From contig NZ_CANKXK010000006.1 of the NCBI RefSeq assembly GCF_947487605.1, forward strand, positions 62,001-126,000: 64,000 nt of DNA, in the 5' to 3' direction. The position numbers and the translations under genes were made by a program. Positions 53,295 through 62,695 of this stretch are shown one piece after another. The notes under the pieces were generated by a model that saw only the letters and a program-made list of their open reading frames with translations, was not told the origin of the DNA and searched no databases. The stretch comes from an uncultured Algibacter sp. (GTDB taxonomy: Bacteria; Bacteroidota; Bacteroidia; Flavobacteriales; Flavobacteriaceae). How positions within the stretch are numbered: the stretch's first letter is position 1; each line of letters opens with the position of its first letter.

Positions 53295-54314
53295 ATGAAG
53301 CCTATCAAATCTACTTGCATACTTTTTTTTAGTTTAATATCAGCACTTTCTTTTAGTCAATACACCGACGTTATAAACTCAAATAGACCTGGTGTTTCAC
53401 GTAGTGCATTTTCTGTAGGTACAAATGTTTTACAATTTGAAGTTGGACCATATATAATTAATGAAGAACGCACGCCAGCATTAAGAAACGAGGTATCTGG
53501 TTTTGGTGTTGATTTTGCAGCACGATACGGATTGTTTTTTGAAGAATTAGAACTAAACATTGAAGGCACCTACCAAAATGACACAAAGACTTTTTTCTCA
53601 AGTATTCCATTTGAAGAAGATCGTGCTAATTTTAAGTTTTTAACAGTTGGTGCTAAATATTTGATTTTCGATCCTTATAAAAATTCTGAAGAAGACAAAC
53701 CTAATTTATATAGCTATCATGCAAATCACAGGTTTAAATGGGAATCTTTAATTCCTGCGGTGTCCGTTTTTGTTGGTGCCAATTTTGACACTAAGAACAA
53801 CCCATATACAGCACCAGCAATAGAAGGTTTTAGCCCAAAAGTAATGATCGCTTCTCAAAATAATTTTGCAGGAGGATGGGTATTAGTACTTAATTTAATA
53901 AAAGATAGAATTGGTACAGACCAATCCGATTTTCAATATATTATAACATTAACACATTCATTTAACCCGAAATGGGTGATATTTGGAGAAACTCAAGGAA
54001 TTAAAAGCGATTTTTATGCCGATAATCTATTGCGGTTTGGTGGTGCTTATTTATGGGGTAAAGATTTTCAACTAGATACCGCTTTAACTTTTAACACCAA
54101 AGATACGCCGTCTGTTTTTAGTGTTAATTTTGGTGCTTCATATAGATTCGATTTTCACAAAGACAAAGAAAATGAAGACATAGATAATGGTGGCTCTGCT
54201 AAAGAGGAAGGTAAACGTCAAGCAAGACGTAATAAAAACAAGAAGAAAAAGAATTCTGATTCAGATTCGAAAAAGAAACAACAACGAAAAGACACAGATT
54301 TTGACGACAACTAA
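53295..54314 (+). CDS. Outer-membrane transporter-like protein (MetA phenol-degradation family) with a basic tail
   Basis: A 339-residue outer-membrane protein. Signal peptide MKPIKSTCILFFSLISALSF then a transmembrane beta-barrel region, with NRPGVSRSAF, LQFEVGPYIIN, GFGVDFAARYGLFF and a C-terminal strand FSVNFGASYRFDF. The barrel resembles the putative phenol-degradation MetA (PF13557-like) family, often annotated as transporter. After the last strand comes a 50-residue Lys/Arg/Asp-rich tail (RRNKNKKKKNSDSDSKK), predicted disordered and unusual for a barrel. I start at 53295; earlier frame is promoter and leader. Confidence 0.83.
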   Translation: MKPIKSTCILFFSLISALSFSQYTDVINSNRPGVSRSAFSVGTNVLQFEVGPYIINEERTPALRNEVSGFGVDFAARYGLFFEELELNIEGTYQNDTKTFFSSIPFEEDRANFKFLTVGAKYLIFDPYKNSEEDKPNLYSYHANHRFKWESLIPAVSVFVGANFDTKNNPYTAPAIEGFSPKVMIASQNNFAGGWVLVLNLIKDRIGTDQSDFQYIITLTHSFNPKWVIFGETQGIKSDFYADNLLRFGGAYLWGKDFQLDTALTFNTKDTPSVFSVNFGASYRFDFHKDKENEDIDNGGSAKEEGKRQARRNKNKKKKNSDSDSKKKQQRKDTDFDDN

Positions 54315-54338
54315 AAAATCAAAATCTATTATTTTTAT

Positions 54339-55460
54339 ATGATAACACTGAAAGAAGTACATACAAAAAAAGACTTAAAAACATTCGTAAAGTTTCCTTT
54401 TAGACTATATAAAAATTCTAAATATTGGGTTCCTCCTATTATTAATCAGGAAATAAAAACATTTAACAAAAAAGAAAATCCCGTTTTTAATGATGCCGAA
54501 GCTAGATTATTCCTAGCCTTTAAAGGTGATGAAGTTGTTGGAAGAATTGCTGCTATTATTAATTGGTTAGAGGTTAAAGACCAACAACAACAAAAAATGC
54601 GCTTTGGCTGGTTTGATGTTATTGATGATATTGAAGTATCCAAAACTCTACTTAACAAAGTTTTAGAGATAGGTAAAAATAACAACCTTGAGTACATTGA
54701 AGGTCCTGTTGGCTTTTCTAATTTAGACAAGGTTGGTGTTTTAACCTATGGCTTTAACCATATTGGAACCATGATTACTTGGTATAACCATCCTTACTAC
54801 GCAACGCATTTTAATAAACTAGGATATAGAATTGAAAAAGAATATTTAGAACACAAACATGCTTTTGTAGACATAAAGAGAGAGAGTTTTGCTAGAATTC
54901 AAGAAATAATTAAAAAACGTTATAAGCTAAAGGCGCTTTACTTTAAAAAAACAAAAGAAGTTATGCCTTATGCAGATAGAATGTTCGACTTGTTTAATGA
55001 AAGCTATGCATCTTTATCATCGTTTGTTGCCATTACAGATATTCAAAAAGAATATTTTAAAAAGAAATTTTTAGGATTCATTAACCCAGAATATATAAAG
55101 TTTGTTGTTGATGAACATGATGAATTAGTTGCATTTGGTATAGTAATGCCATCTTATGCTGAAGCATTACAAAAAATGAACGGAAAACTTTTCCCTTTTG
55201 GTATTAAGCACTTGTTACATGCAAAAAAGCATAGTAAAAAAGTAACTTTTTACTTAATAGGTGTGCATCCAGAATATCAACAAAAAGGTGTACACGCTAT
55301 AATTTTTAATGAATTCTATAATACTTTTAATAAAAAAGGAATAGTTGAATGTATTCGCACACCAGAATTAGCAGATAATATTGCTATTAATAAGATTTGG
55401 AAAAATTTCAATCCTGTTACTCATAAAAAACGGTGTACATTTAGAAAAGATATTGCATAA
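54339..55460 (+). CDS. GNAT-family N-acetyltransferase-like protein
   Basis: A 373-residue protein with GNAT-like folds in two halves. The first half has FPFRLYKNSKYWVPPI and EVVGRIAAIINWLE, the second has FVVDEHDELVAFGIVMPS and the coenzyme A-type block YLIGVHPEYQQKGVHAIIF. Relatives are often named GTP cyclohydrolase in flavobacteria, which I find unsupported. The two-half layout is like N-acyltransferases acting on lipids or peptides; the substrate is unknown. Same direction as and 24 bases after the barrel gene. Confidence 0.8.
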   Translation: MITLKEVHTKKDLKTFVKFPFRLYKNSKYWVPPIINQEIKTFNKKENPVFNDAEARLFLAFKGDEVVGRIAAIINWLEVKDQQQQKMRFGWFDVIDDIEVSKTLLNKVLEIGKNNNLEYIEGPVGFSNLDKVGVLTYGFNHIGTMITWYNHPYYATHFNKLGYRIEKEYLEHKHAFVDIKRESFARIQEIIKKRYKLKALYFKKTKEVMPYADRMFDLFNESYASLSSFVAITDIQKEYFKKKFLGFINPEYIKFVVDEHDELVAFGIVMPSYAEALQKMNGKLFPFGIKHLLHAKKHSKKVTFYLIGVHPEYQQKGVHAIIFNEFYNTFNKKGIVECIRTPELADNIAINKIWKNFNPVTHKKRCTFRKDIA

Positions 55461-55500
55461 AAAAAATCCAATTCTTTAAGAATTGGATTATTTTTTTTTA
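55461..55500. terminator. Intrinsic terminator after the GNAT gene
   Basis: AATCCAATTCTT (55467-55478) and AAGAATTGGATT (55479-55490) are a perfect inverted repeat with an A run before and a T run of nine after. It can serve both convergent genes. Confidence 0.9.
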
Positions 55501-55522
55501 TTTGCTCATCAGTTTTAAACTT

Positions 55523-56782
55523 CTACTCACCCATTGCTGCTAAAACAGCCGCAGATAAACGTTTGTATGTACCATTTTGCAATCGATCTCTAATAGCATC
55601 AAAAGCATCTAAAGTCTCTTCAACATCTTTTAAAGTATGTGTAGCGGTTGGAATCATTCTTAGTAAAATTAATCCTTTAGGTATTACAGGGTAAACCACT
55701 ATAGAACAGAATATTCCGTAATTTTCTCTTAAGTCTCTAACTAAAGCCATAGCTTCAGGAATACTCCCTTTTAAATACACTGGTGTAACACAACTTTGCG
55801 TTGTACCAATATCAAAACCACGCGATTTTAATCCAGATTGCAATGCGTCAACTATAGTCCAAAGATTTTGCTTTAATTCTGGCATTGTCTTTAACATTTC
55901 CAAACGTTTTAATGCACCAACTACTAGTTGCATTTGTAACGATTTAGCAAACATTTGAGAACGCAAATTGTATTTTAAATAATCTATAATTTCTTGATCT
56001 GCAGCAATAAAAGCACCTGTGCTTGCCATAGATTTTGCGAATGTTGCAAAATATACATCAATATCATCTTGCACCCCTTGCTCTTCTCCCGCACCTGCTC
56101 CAGTAGCACCTAAGGTTCCGAATCCATGAGCATCATCAACAAATAATCTGAATTTAAATTTCTTTTTAAGCGCTACTATTTCTTTTAAACGTCCTTGTTC
56201 TCCTCGCATTCCAAAAACACCTTCAGAAATCACTAAGATTCCACCACCTGTTTGTTCTGCCATTTTAGTAGCACGCTCAAGGTTTTTCTCTAAACTTTCA
56301 ACATTATTATGCTTATATGTAAAGCGTTTACCCATGTGCAAACGAACACCGTCAATAATACAAGCATGTGCATCAACATCGTAAACTATAATATCATCTT
56401 TAGAAACTAAGGCATCAATGGTAGACACCATGCCTTGATAGCCGAAATTTAATAGATAAGAAGCCTCTTTATTAACAAAAGCCGCTAGTTCATTTTGAAG
56501 CTTTTCATGTAAATCTGTATGACCAGACATCATTCTTGCTCCCATTGGGTAAGCCGACCCATACTGTGCTGCAGCTTCAGCATCAACCTTACGTACTTCT
56601 GGGTTATTTGCTAAACCTAAATAATCGTTGATACTCCAAGTGATAACATCTTTTCCTTGAAACTTCATACGATTAGAAATCTCTCCCTCTAATTTTGGAA
56701 AAACAAAATACCCTTCAGCCTGAGATGCCCATTTACCTAATGGTCCTTTGTCTTTATAAATTTTATCAAATAAATCTTTCAT
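55523..56782 (-). CDS. Alpha-oxoamine synthase, probable cysteate-C-fatty acyltransferase (capnine synthesis)
   Basis: A 419-residue PLP enzyme of the alpha-oxoamine synthase family (relatives: KBL, BioF, serine palmitoyltransferase). The Schiff-base lysine is Lys250 in YFATFAKSMASTGAF; VDDAHGFGTLG, DAHACIIDG, SINDYLGLANN and the MGARMMSGHTDLHE block fit the family. From published work on Flavobacterium and Chryseobacterium, an enzyme of this type joins cysteate and an acyl-thioester to begin capnine/sulfonolipid synthesis. The next gene upstream is a cysteate synthase candidate, which favours that role over serine palmitoyltransferase, but sequence alone does not exclude it. An exact -7 motif (CAAAATTA, 56920-56927, plus strand) lies 138 bases upstream. 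Confidence 0.78.
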   Translation of the reverse strand: MKDLFDKIYKDKGPLGKWASQAEGYFVFPKLEGEISNRMKFQGKDVITWSINDYLGLANNPEVRKVDAEAAAQYGSAYPMGARMMSGHTDLHEKLQNELAAFVNKEASYLLNFGYQGMVSTIDALVSKDDIIVYDVDAHACIIDGVRLHMGKRFTYKHNNVESLEKNLERATKMAEQTGGGILVISEGVFGMRGEQGRLKEIVALKKKFKFRLFVDDAHGFGTLGATGAGAGEEQGVQDDIDVYFATFAKSMASTGAFIAADQEIIDYLKYNLRSQMFAKSLQMQLVVGALKRLEMLKTMPELKQNLWTIVDALQSGLKSRGFDIGTTQSCVTPVYLKGSIPEAMALVRDLRENYGIFCSIVVYPVIPKGLILLRMIPTATHTLKDVEETLDAFDAIRDRLQNGTYKRLSAAVLAAMGE

Positions 56783-56980
56783 TCATTATAAATCTTATAG
56801 CTATTAAATTTAAGATATAACCTTTAATTTCTAAACGCTTCAAAATATCATAAAAAAAACACAAATAGTGCGTTTTAGTTATTTCAATAAAGCTTTTAGT
56901 TAATGCTTAGTTAGTTGTGCAAAATTAAATATTTATATTGTTTGAGCATAATTTTTTAATACCCAATTAGTAATAAAATA

Positions 56981-57026
56981 AAAAAAGAGATAACTTTTTG
57001 TTAAAACAACAATAGTTATCTCTTTT
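56981..57026 (-). terminator. Intrinsic terminator after the cysteate-synthase-like gene
   Basis: AAAAGAGATAACT (56983-56995) and AGTTATCTCTTTT (57014-57026) form a 13-base perfect stem. On the minus strand it is followed by a T run. The gene upstream of it is therefore likely to be a single transcript, with the acyltransferase gene transcribed separately from about 56.9 kb. Confidence 0.85.
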
Positions 57027-57044
57027 CTAGGTAGATATTATTTA

Positions 57045-58094
57045 TTATTTAATGTATTGTATCTTTTCTGCAGCTTCTTCATGAACACTATCAAAGAATC
57101 CTTGTTCGTTCATCCACTTATCGCTGTAAACTTTACTCATGTACCTAGAACCGTGATCTGGAAATATAACAACAACTTTATCTCCTTTTTTAAATTCACC
57201 TTGCTCATTTAACTGCTTAACAGCTTGCATTACAGCTCCAGATGTATATCCTACAAACAATCCTTCATTTTTAGCTATCTCACGTGCTGTATGGGCACTT
57301 TCCTCATCTGTAACTTTTATAAATTTATCTATAAGGTCGAAATCTGTTGCAGATGGAATAAGATTTTTACCTAAACCTTCAATTCGGTATGGATAGATCT
57401 CTTTTTCATCAAATTCTCTAGTTTCATGATACTTTTTTATTACAGAACCAAAAGCATCTACTCCTATAACTTTTACATCTGGGTTCTGCTCTTTTAAATA
57501 TTTGGCTGTACCCGAAATAGTTCCTCCAGTACCACTACATGCAATAAGATGTGTTATATTACCTTCTGTTTGATTCCATATTTCTGGACCTGTACTGTGG
57601 TAATGGGCATCTATATTAAGTTGATTGAAATATTGATTGACATAAACAGATCCTTTTGTTTCCTCATGCAAGCGCTTTGCTACCTGATAATAAGATCTAG
57701 GGTCATCTGCACTAACATGAGCAGGACAAACATAAACCTTGGCTCCCATGGTTTTTAGCATATCTATTTTATCTGCTGATGATTTTGAACTTACCGCCAA
57801 AATACAATTATAACCCTTAATAATACTTACCATTGCTATACTAAACCCTGTGTTTCCAGAAGTAGTCTCAATGATAGTATCGCCAGGTTTTAAAATACCT
57901 TGCTTTTCTGCTTGCTCAATAATGTAAAGTGCTATTCTATCTTTTGAAGAATTACCTGGGTTAAAAGATTCCACTTTTGCTAGATAATCTCCTTTATAAT
58001 CTGCGGTTAGTCTATTAAGTCGAATAAGAGGTGTCTGACCTACTAATTCTAAGACATTATCAAATACTTGATTTTTTTGCTTCATATGTACCAT
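57045..58094 (-). CDS. Cysteine synthase-family PLP enzyme, probable cysteate synthase
   Basis: A 349-residue PLP-dependent beta-replacement enzyme. The Schiff-base lysine is Lys51 in [14 protein letters not shown], and TSGNTG (78-83) binds the substrate carboxylate; [18 protein letters not shown] binds the cofactor phosphate. It is longer than CysK/CysM, with a C-terminal extension ([20 protein letters not shown]). Published work, as I recall, assigns a protein next to the flavobacterial capnine acyltransferase as cysteate synthase using phosphoserine and sulfite. The start could be ATG 58085 (MKQKN). A TATTTTTG element (58148-58141, minus strand) lies 47 bases upstream. Confidence 0.75.
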   Translation of the reverse strand: MVHMKQKNQVFDNVLELVGQTPLIRLNRLTADYKGDYLAKVESFNPGNSSKDRIALYIIEQAEKQGILKPGDTIIETTSGNTGFSIAMVSIIKGYNCILAVSSKSSADKIDMLKTMGAKVYVCPAHVSADDPRSYYQVAKRLHEETKGSVYVNQYFNQLNIDAHYHSTGPEIWNQTEGNITHLIACSGTGGTISGTAKYLKEQNPDVKVIGVDAFGSVIKKYHETREFDEKEIYPYRIEGLGKNLIPSATDFDLIDKFIKVTDEESAHTAREIAKNEGLFVGYTSGAVMQAVKQLNEQGEFKKGDKVVVIFPDHGSRYMSKVYSDKWMNEQGFFDSVHEEAAEKIQYIK

Positions 58095-58163
58095 TTAAAG
58101 ACTAGTATATTTTTAAAAATAAATACAGTCTAAAACCTTGCAAAAATAATACATTTTTTTTTA

Positions 58164-60302
58164 TTACTGATTAATTCTTTCTAAATCTAATAAAAAGGCA
58201 TATTCTAAGGCTACTTCCTTAAGACTTTCAAAACGTCCAGAGGCACCTCCATGGCCAGAATCCATATCTGTATGTAGTAATAATTTGTTATTATCTGTCT
58301 TGTAGTCTCTAAGTTTTGCAACCCATTTTGCTGGTTCCCAATATTGTACTTGCGAATCATGTAACCCAGTTGTTACCAACATATTCGGATAATCTTTGGA
58401 CGCAACATTATCATAAGGCGAATAAGATTTCATATACTCGTAATATTTCTTATTATTTGGATTTCCCCACTCATCATATTCTCCAGTAGTTAAAGGAATA
58501 GTATCATCAAGCATCGTTGTAACTACATCAACAAAAGGTACTGCTGCCAAAACACCGTTATACAATTCAGGATTCATGTTTATAACAGCTCCCATAAGCA
58601 ATCCTCCTGCTGAACCACCATAAGCATATAAATGGTCGCTTGAAGTATATTTCTCTTTAATAAGGTGTTTAGAACAATCTACAAAATCGGTAAACGTATT
58701 TTTCTTAGATAGAAGCTTTCCTTTTTCATACCAATCTCTTCCTAAGTACTCTCCTCCTCTTATATGGGCAATAGCATAGATAAACCCTCTATCTAATAAA
58801 CTTAGTCGGATAGTAGAAAAAGACGGATCTATTGTAGATCCATACGAACCATAGGCATACTGTAGTAAGGGATTTGTTCCATCTAATTTGATTCCTTTTT
58901 TATACACTAAGGAAATAGGTACTTTTACGCCATCTCTTGCCGTTGCCCAAATACGTTCTTCTGCATAATTTTCTTTTTTGAAATTCCCACCAAGAACCTC
59001 TTGCTCTTTCATTATTTCTGATTGCCGAGTCTTTAAATTATAATCAATTACAGAACTTGGAGAAGTTAATGAATTGAAACCATAACGCATCGTGTCGCTA
59101 TCAAAATCTGGATTATTTCCAATGTAAGCGGTGTAAGTTTCAGAATTAAATGGCAGTTTATAATCTTCTTCTCCGTTCCAACTTATAATTCTTAAATTGT
59201 TGAGTCCGTTTTCACGTTCGTTAATAACCAAATAATCTTTAAAAATTTCAATATCTTCAATCAATACGTCTTTTCTATGTGCAATAACTTCTTCCCAATG
59301 TTCTAACTCTGTGCTATTTTCACTTGTTTTTAAAAGTTTGAAATTTGTTGCATTATCCTTATTAGTGATTATATAAAAATGGTCATTAAAATGTGAAATA
59401 CTGTAGTCTAACTCACGAATTCGTTTTTGAAATACTTTAAATTCATCATCTGGCGTGCTGGCATTTAAATAGCGATATTCGGTTGTTAGCGTACTTGATG
59501 AACCGATAATGATATATTTTTTCGACTTAGATTTATAAACAAAGGTGTTAAAAGTGTCGTCAGCTTCATAATATACTTGTAAATCTTCACTAGAAGCTGT
59601 ATATAATTTATGCTTAAAAATTTTATGAGATCGTAAAGTAACTGCATCTTTCATTGAATAAAACATAGTTTTATTATCGTTTGCCCAAGTGGCACTACCT
59701 GTTGTGTTTTCAATTTTATCAGCATAGATCTCTCCTGTAACTAGGTTTTTAATTTGAATTGTGTACTGCCTTCTACTAACTACATCTGTTGAAAAAGCAG
59801 CCATTGTATTGTCTGGACTAACAGAAATACCTCCTAATTTAAAATAAGCATGACCTGCAGCCATTTCATTGCAATCGAACAAAATTTCTTCTGGAGCATC
59901 TAAAGACGCTTTCTTTCTTGTATAAATTGGGTAATCTTTCCCAGTTTCATAACGTGTTAAATACCAATAGCCATTTAATTTAAAGGGTACTGTTGTATCG
60001 TTCTCCTTTATTCTACCTTTCATTTCTTTAAAAAGTTCTTTTTGAAAAGCTTTGGTATGCTTCATAACACTTTCTGTATAAGCATTTTCGGCATTTAAAT
60101 AATCTAAAACTTCAGAATCTTCCCTATCATTCAACCAATAATAATTATCTAATCGAACATCATCATGAATACGTAACTCGTGAGGAATTTTTTTGGCAAT
60201 TGGTGAGCTTATAGCAATAGTACTTTTTGTCATTTTTGGTTCTTTTTTACAAGAATGAGCAAAAATAAAGCTTATGACTATAAAAATAATGAGATTCTTC
60301 AT
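58164..60302 (-). CDS. S9-family (prolyl oligopeptidase-like) lipoprotein peptidase
   Basis: A 712-residue serine peptidase of the prolyl oligopeptidase family, close to oligopeptidase B. Start at ATG 60302: MKNLIIFIVISFIFAHSCKK is a lipoprotein signal with HSC lipobox, so Cys18 is lipidated. The N-terminal part (about 40-420) is a beta-propeller (HELRIHDDVRLDNYYWL, LRIISWNGEEDYKL). The C-terminal hydrolase has the nucleophile serine in YGGSAGGLLMG, an Asp and the His in DSGHGGASGRF. Anchored at the outer or inner membrane, it probably degrades peptides in the periplasm. The frame runs open 41 codons further upstream without a signal. Divergent from the YbaB gene. Confidence 0.92.
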   Translation of the reverse strand: MKNLIIFIVISFIFAHSCKKEPKMTKSTIAISSPIAKKIPHELRIHDDVRLDNYYWLNDREDSEVLDYLNAENAYTESVMKHTKAFQKELFKEMKGRIKENDTTVPFKLNGYWYLTRYETGKDYPIYTRKKASLDAPEEILFDCNEMAAGHAYFKLGGISVSPDNTMAAFSTDVVSRRQYTIQIKNLVTGEIYADKIENTTGSATWANDNKTMFYSMKDAVTLRSHKIFKHKLYTASSEDLQVYYEADDTFNTFVYKSKSKKYIIIGSSSTLTTEYRYLNASTPDDEFKVFQKRIRELDYSISHFNDHFYIITNKDNATNFKLLKTSENSTELEHWEEVIAHRKDVLIEDIEIFKDYLVINERENGLNNLRIISWNGEEDYKLPFNSETYTAYIGNNPDFDSDTMRYGFNSLTSPSSVIDYNLKTRQSEIMKEQEVLGGNFKKENYAEERIWATARDGVKVPISLVYKKGIKLDGTNPLLQYAYGSYGSTIDPSFSTIRLSLLDRGFIYAIAHIRGGEYLGRDWYEKGKLLSKKNTFTDFVDCSKHLIKEKYTSSDHLYAYGGSAGGLLMGAVINMNPELYNGVLAAVPFVDVVTTMLDDTIPLTTGEYDEWGNPNNKKYYEYMKSYSPYDNVASKDYPNMLVTTGLHDSQVQYWEPAKWVAKLRDYKTDNNKLLLHTDMDSGHGGASGRFESLKEVALEYAFLLDLERINQ

Positions 60303-60343
60303 TTTTAATAAACTAAGGGATGAAATTACTCTATTTATTTTGA

Positions 60344-60351
60344 TAGTTTTG
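60344..60351 (+). promoter_or_regulatory. -7 promoter element of the YbaB gene
   Basis: TAGTTTTG matches TAnnTTTG exactly, 27 bases before the ATG at 60378. The -33 element is not clear. Confidence 0.45.
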
Positions 60352-60377
60352 TAGTTATATACTAAAATATAGAAATT

Positions 60378-60701
60378 ATGTTTGGAGATATGATGAAAAT
60401 GATGGGTAAACTTAAAGAAACCCAAAAGAAAGTAGAAGAAACTAAAAAGCGTCTTGATACCGTTTTAATTGATGAATCAAGTACCGATGGGAAACTTAAA
60501 GTAACCTTAACAGCAAATAGAACCATAAAAACTATCGAGATAAATGAAGATCTTCTTGAAGACAAAGAACAACTTGAAGATTATTTAATCTTAACGCTAA
60601 ATAAAGCAATAGAAAATGCAACGCGTGTTAATGAGGCAGAACTTGGTGCTGTAGCTAAAGAGGGTATGCCTAATATTCCTGGGATGGATATGTTTAAGTA
60701 A
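60378..60701 (+). CDS. YbaB/EbfC family nucleoid-associated protein
   Basis: A 107-residue protein of the YbaB/EbfC family, which forms dimers that bind DNA without strict sequence specificity. The N-terminal helix [20 protein letters not shown] is followed by the beta core ([20 protein letters not shown]) and C-terminal helix. Length is normal. Flavobacteria do not have the usual dnaX-recR neighbours here; it is a single gene divergent from the S9 peptidase. Confidence 0.93.
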   Translation: MFGDMMKMMGKLKETQKKVEETKKRLDTVLIDESSTDGKLKVTLTANRTIKTIEINEDLLEDKEQLEDYLILTLNKAIENATRVNEAELGAVAKEGMPNIPGMDMFK

Positions 60702-60745
60702 GGGACGGAAGACAGTTTATAGGAGACTAAAGCAGAGAAATAGCA

Positions 60746-61768
60746 CTAAAATTTAAGGGTTTTTAAAATATTTAACAATTTCTCATGCATAGCATTGGTG
60801 TAATCTAAATGCGTTACCATTCGTAGTTTACCTCCACCCATGCTTATAATGTGAATATTTTTATCGGCTAGGTTTTGTACAAATTCCTTTTCGTTAATAT
60901 CTTTATTTAATTCGAAAATAACAATGTTAGTTTCTATAGGCTCCACAGTATTGATAATTGATAATCTAGTTAACTCCTCACCTATTTCTTTTGCTTTTTT
61001 ATGATCTTGATCTAAGCGTTCAATATTATTATCTAAAGCATATAATCCTGCAGCTGCTAAATAGCCAGATTGTCGCATATTACCGCCAAAAATTTTACGT
61101 ATTCTAATAGCATTTTTCATGATTTCTGAATCTCCTACTAAAATTGATCCAACAGGACACCCCAGTCCTTTACTTAAACAAACAGAAATGGTATCAAATA
61201 AACTTCCATACTGTTGCGTAGTTTCATTTTTAGCAACTATAGCATTCCATAAACGTGCGCCATCTAAATGAAAACCTAAATTATTATTATCGCACACCAA
61301 TCTAATTTTTTTCAATTCATTAAAATCCCAGCAAGCTCCTCCCCCTTTATTCGTAGTATTTTCAATTTCAACTAAGCTAGCTTGAGCATACCAATAATCA
61401 CTTGGATTAATAACTTCTTCAACCTGTTTAGCTTTAAACATACCTCTATTGCCATCTATTAACTTGCATGACACACCGCTATTAAAAGAGGCACCACCAG
61501 ATTCATAATTATAAATATGAGCATATTTATCGCAAATAATCTGGTCTCCAGGGCTTGTATGTAATTTTAAAGCTGTTTGATTTGCCATAGTTCCTGAGGG
61601 AAAAAATAGGGCTTCTTCTTTACCAAACATACTTGCAATACGCTTCTCTAGAACCTTAACCGTAGGGTCTTCCCTAAACACATCGTCACCAACATTTGCT
61701 TGCATCATAGCTTCCAACATACCCTTGGTTGGTTTGGTAACTGTATCACTTCTTAGATCTATTATCAT
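60746..61768 (-). CDS. ltaE: Low-specificity L-threonine aldolase
   Basis: A 340-residue PLP enzyme cleaving threonine/allo-threonine to glycine and acetaldehyde. Start at ATG 61768 (MIIDLRSDTVTKPTKGML). Key motifs are MFGKEEALFFPSGTMANQ, HLDGARLWNA (binding the pyridine nitrogen Asp), and the Schiff-base lysine in SVCLSKGLGCPVGS. Length is normal. The frame is open six codons further upstream. Its first 23 bases overlap the 3' end of the frameshifted HEPN-like gene, so the two are transcribed together. Confidence 0.93.
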   Translation of the reverse strand: MIIDLRSDTVTKPTKGMLEAMMQANVGDDVFREDPTVKVLEKRIASMFGKEEALFFPSGTMANQTALKLHTSPGDQIICDKYAHIYNYESGGASFNSGVSCKLIDGNRGMFKAKQVEEVINPSDYWYAQASLVEIENTTNKGGGACWDFNELKKIRLVCDNNNLGFHLDGARLWNAIVAKNETTQQYGSLFDTISVCLSKGLGCPVGSILVGDSEIMKNAIRIRKIFGGNMRQSGYLAAAGLYALDNNIERLDQDHKKAKEIGEELTRLSIINTVEPIETNIVIFELNKDINEKEFVQNLADKNIHIISMGGGKLRMVTHLDYTNAMHEKLLNILKTLKF

Positions 61769-62575
61769 TCTTTTTGATAGGTTCATCTGGTTTTAAGACA
61801 GTATTTGAATCGATAAATATTGAGATAGGTGCTATAATACGATTGCTGAGTTTCATATAAAGCTTAGCAAAAAAATCGAATAATATCTCTATTAAATTGA
61901 ATAGAAATTTTTCATCCTTAATATAAAACTTATGCCAGTAAATATCTTCATAAATTTTTAATTCTGGATACCTTAACTCAAATTCTTTAGCTTTTTTAGC
62001 ATCTTTAAATATGCTTTTTTCATGAATAATTCTATTTCTTAAATAATAATAATCTTTAATCCTCCTAAACAAATCCTTCATATCTCCGATATCGACATCT
62101 ATAATCTTAACAAAAAAATTCCAATAATTATCTAAACTACCCTTTCCGCTTAAATCTTTCAGCTTTATTGGAGATTCTAAACATATTTCAAATTCACTAC
62201 AAATTCTATTAAGGTTTCCTTCCATCAATGAAAGTATAGAAATTAAAGCCGAATCTCTTTGCAAATATTGTAGTTCAACAACCGTTCTTCCTTCATCCAA
62301 AAAGTATTTATTCTTATAATCATTTTCAATTTTTTATCATCAATTTTAGCATAACCCTCATCATTGCTGATTTTCTCTCGAAGGGCTTTCCTTTGAGAAT
62401 CGTATAAATTTTGATGATTAGCAATAACCATTTTCATTCCTTTCAACCCTGAATTAATTTCACTTTGCCATTCATCTAGATGGTTTTTTATATAAAACAC
62501 ATCTCTATAAATATAATTAACCTTATAGACTTGTTTTGTTGGTTTGAAATTATCTTTCCCTTTTATTATTCTCAT
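61746..62575 (-). pseudogene. HEPN-like protein gene with a one-base frameshift
   Basis: The gene starts near 62575 (MRIIKGKDNFKPTKQVYKVN). Its first frame ends within meaningless sequence after DDKK, while a second frame continues ENDYKNKYFLDEGRTVVELQ. Adding one A to the A6 run on the minus strand (62335-62330) joins them into a 276-residue protein. The C-terminal half has a helical core with RIKDYYYLRNRIIHEKS, in which RNRIIH (about residues 180-185) is the RNxxxH motif of HEPN ribonucleases. It may be a pseudogene, a sequencing error at the homopolymer or a site of transcriptional slippage. There is no toxin-antitoxin partner. The end overlaps ltaE. Confidence 0.6.
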
Positions 62576-62671
62576 GAATTTATATTTAAGTTTACTTCCC
62601 GTTATCCATAAAGCTACATAAATTAACCTCAAAAATCATATGATATAATTTTTAATTGAATGATTTAAATC

Positions 62672-62679
62672 TATTTTTG
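62672..62679 (+). promoter_or_regulatory. -7 promoter element of prfB
   Basis: TATTTTTG matches TAnnTTTG exactly, 17 bases before the ATG at 62696. The -33 element is not clear. Confidence 0.45.
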
Positions 62680-62695
62680 TTCAAAATAAAATACT

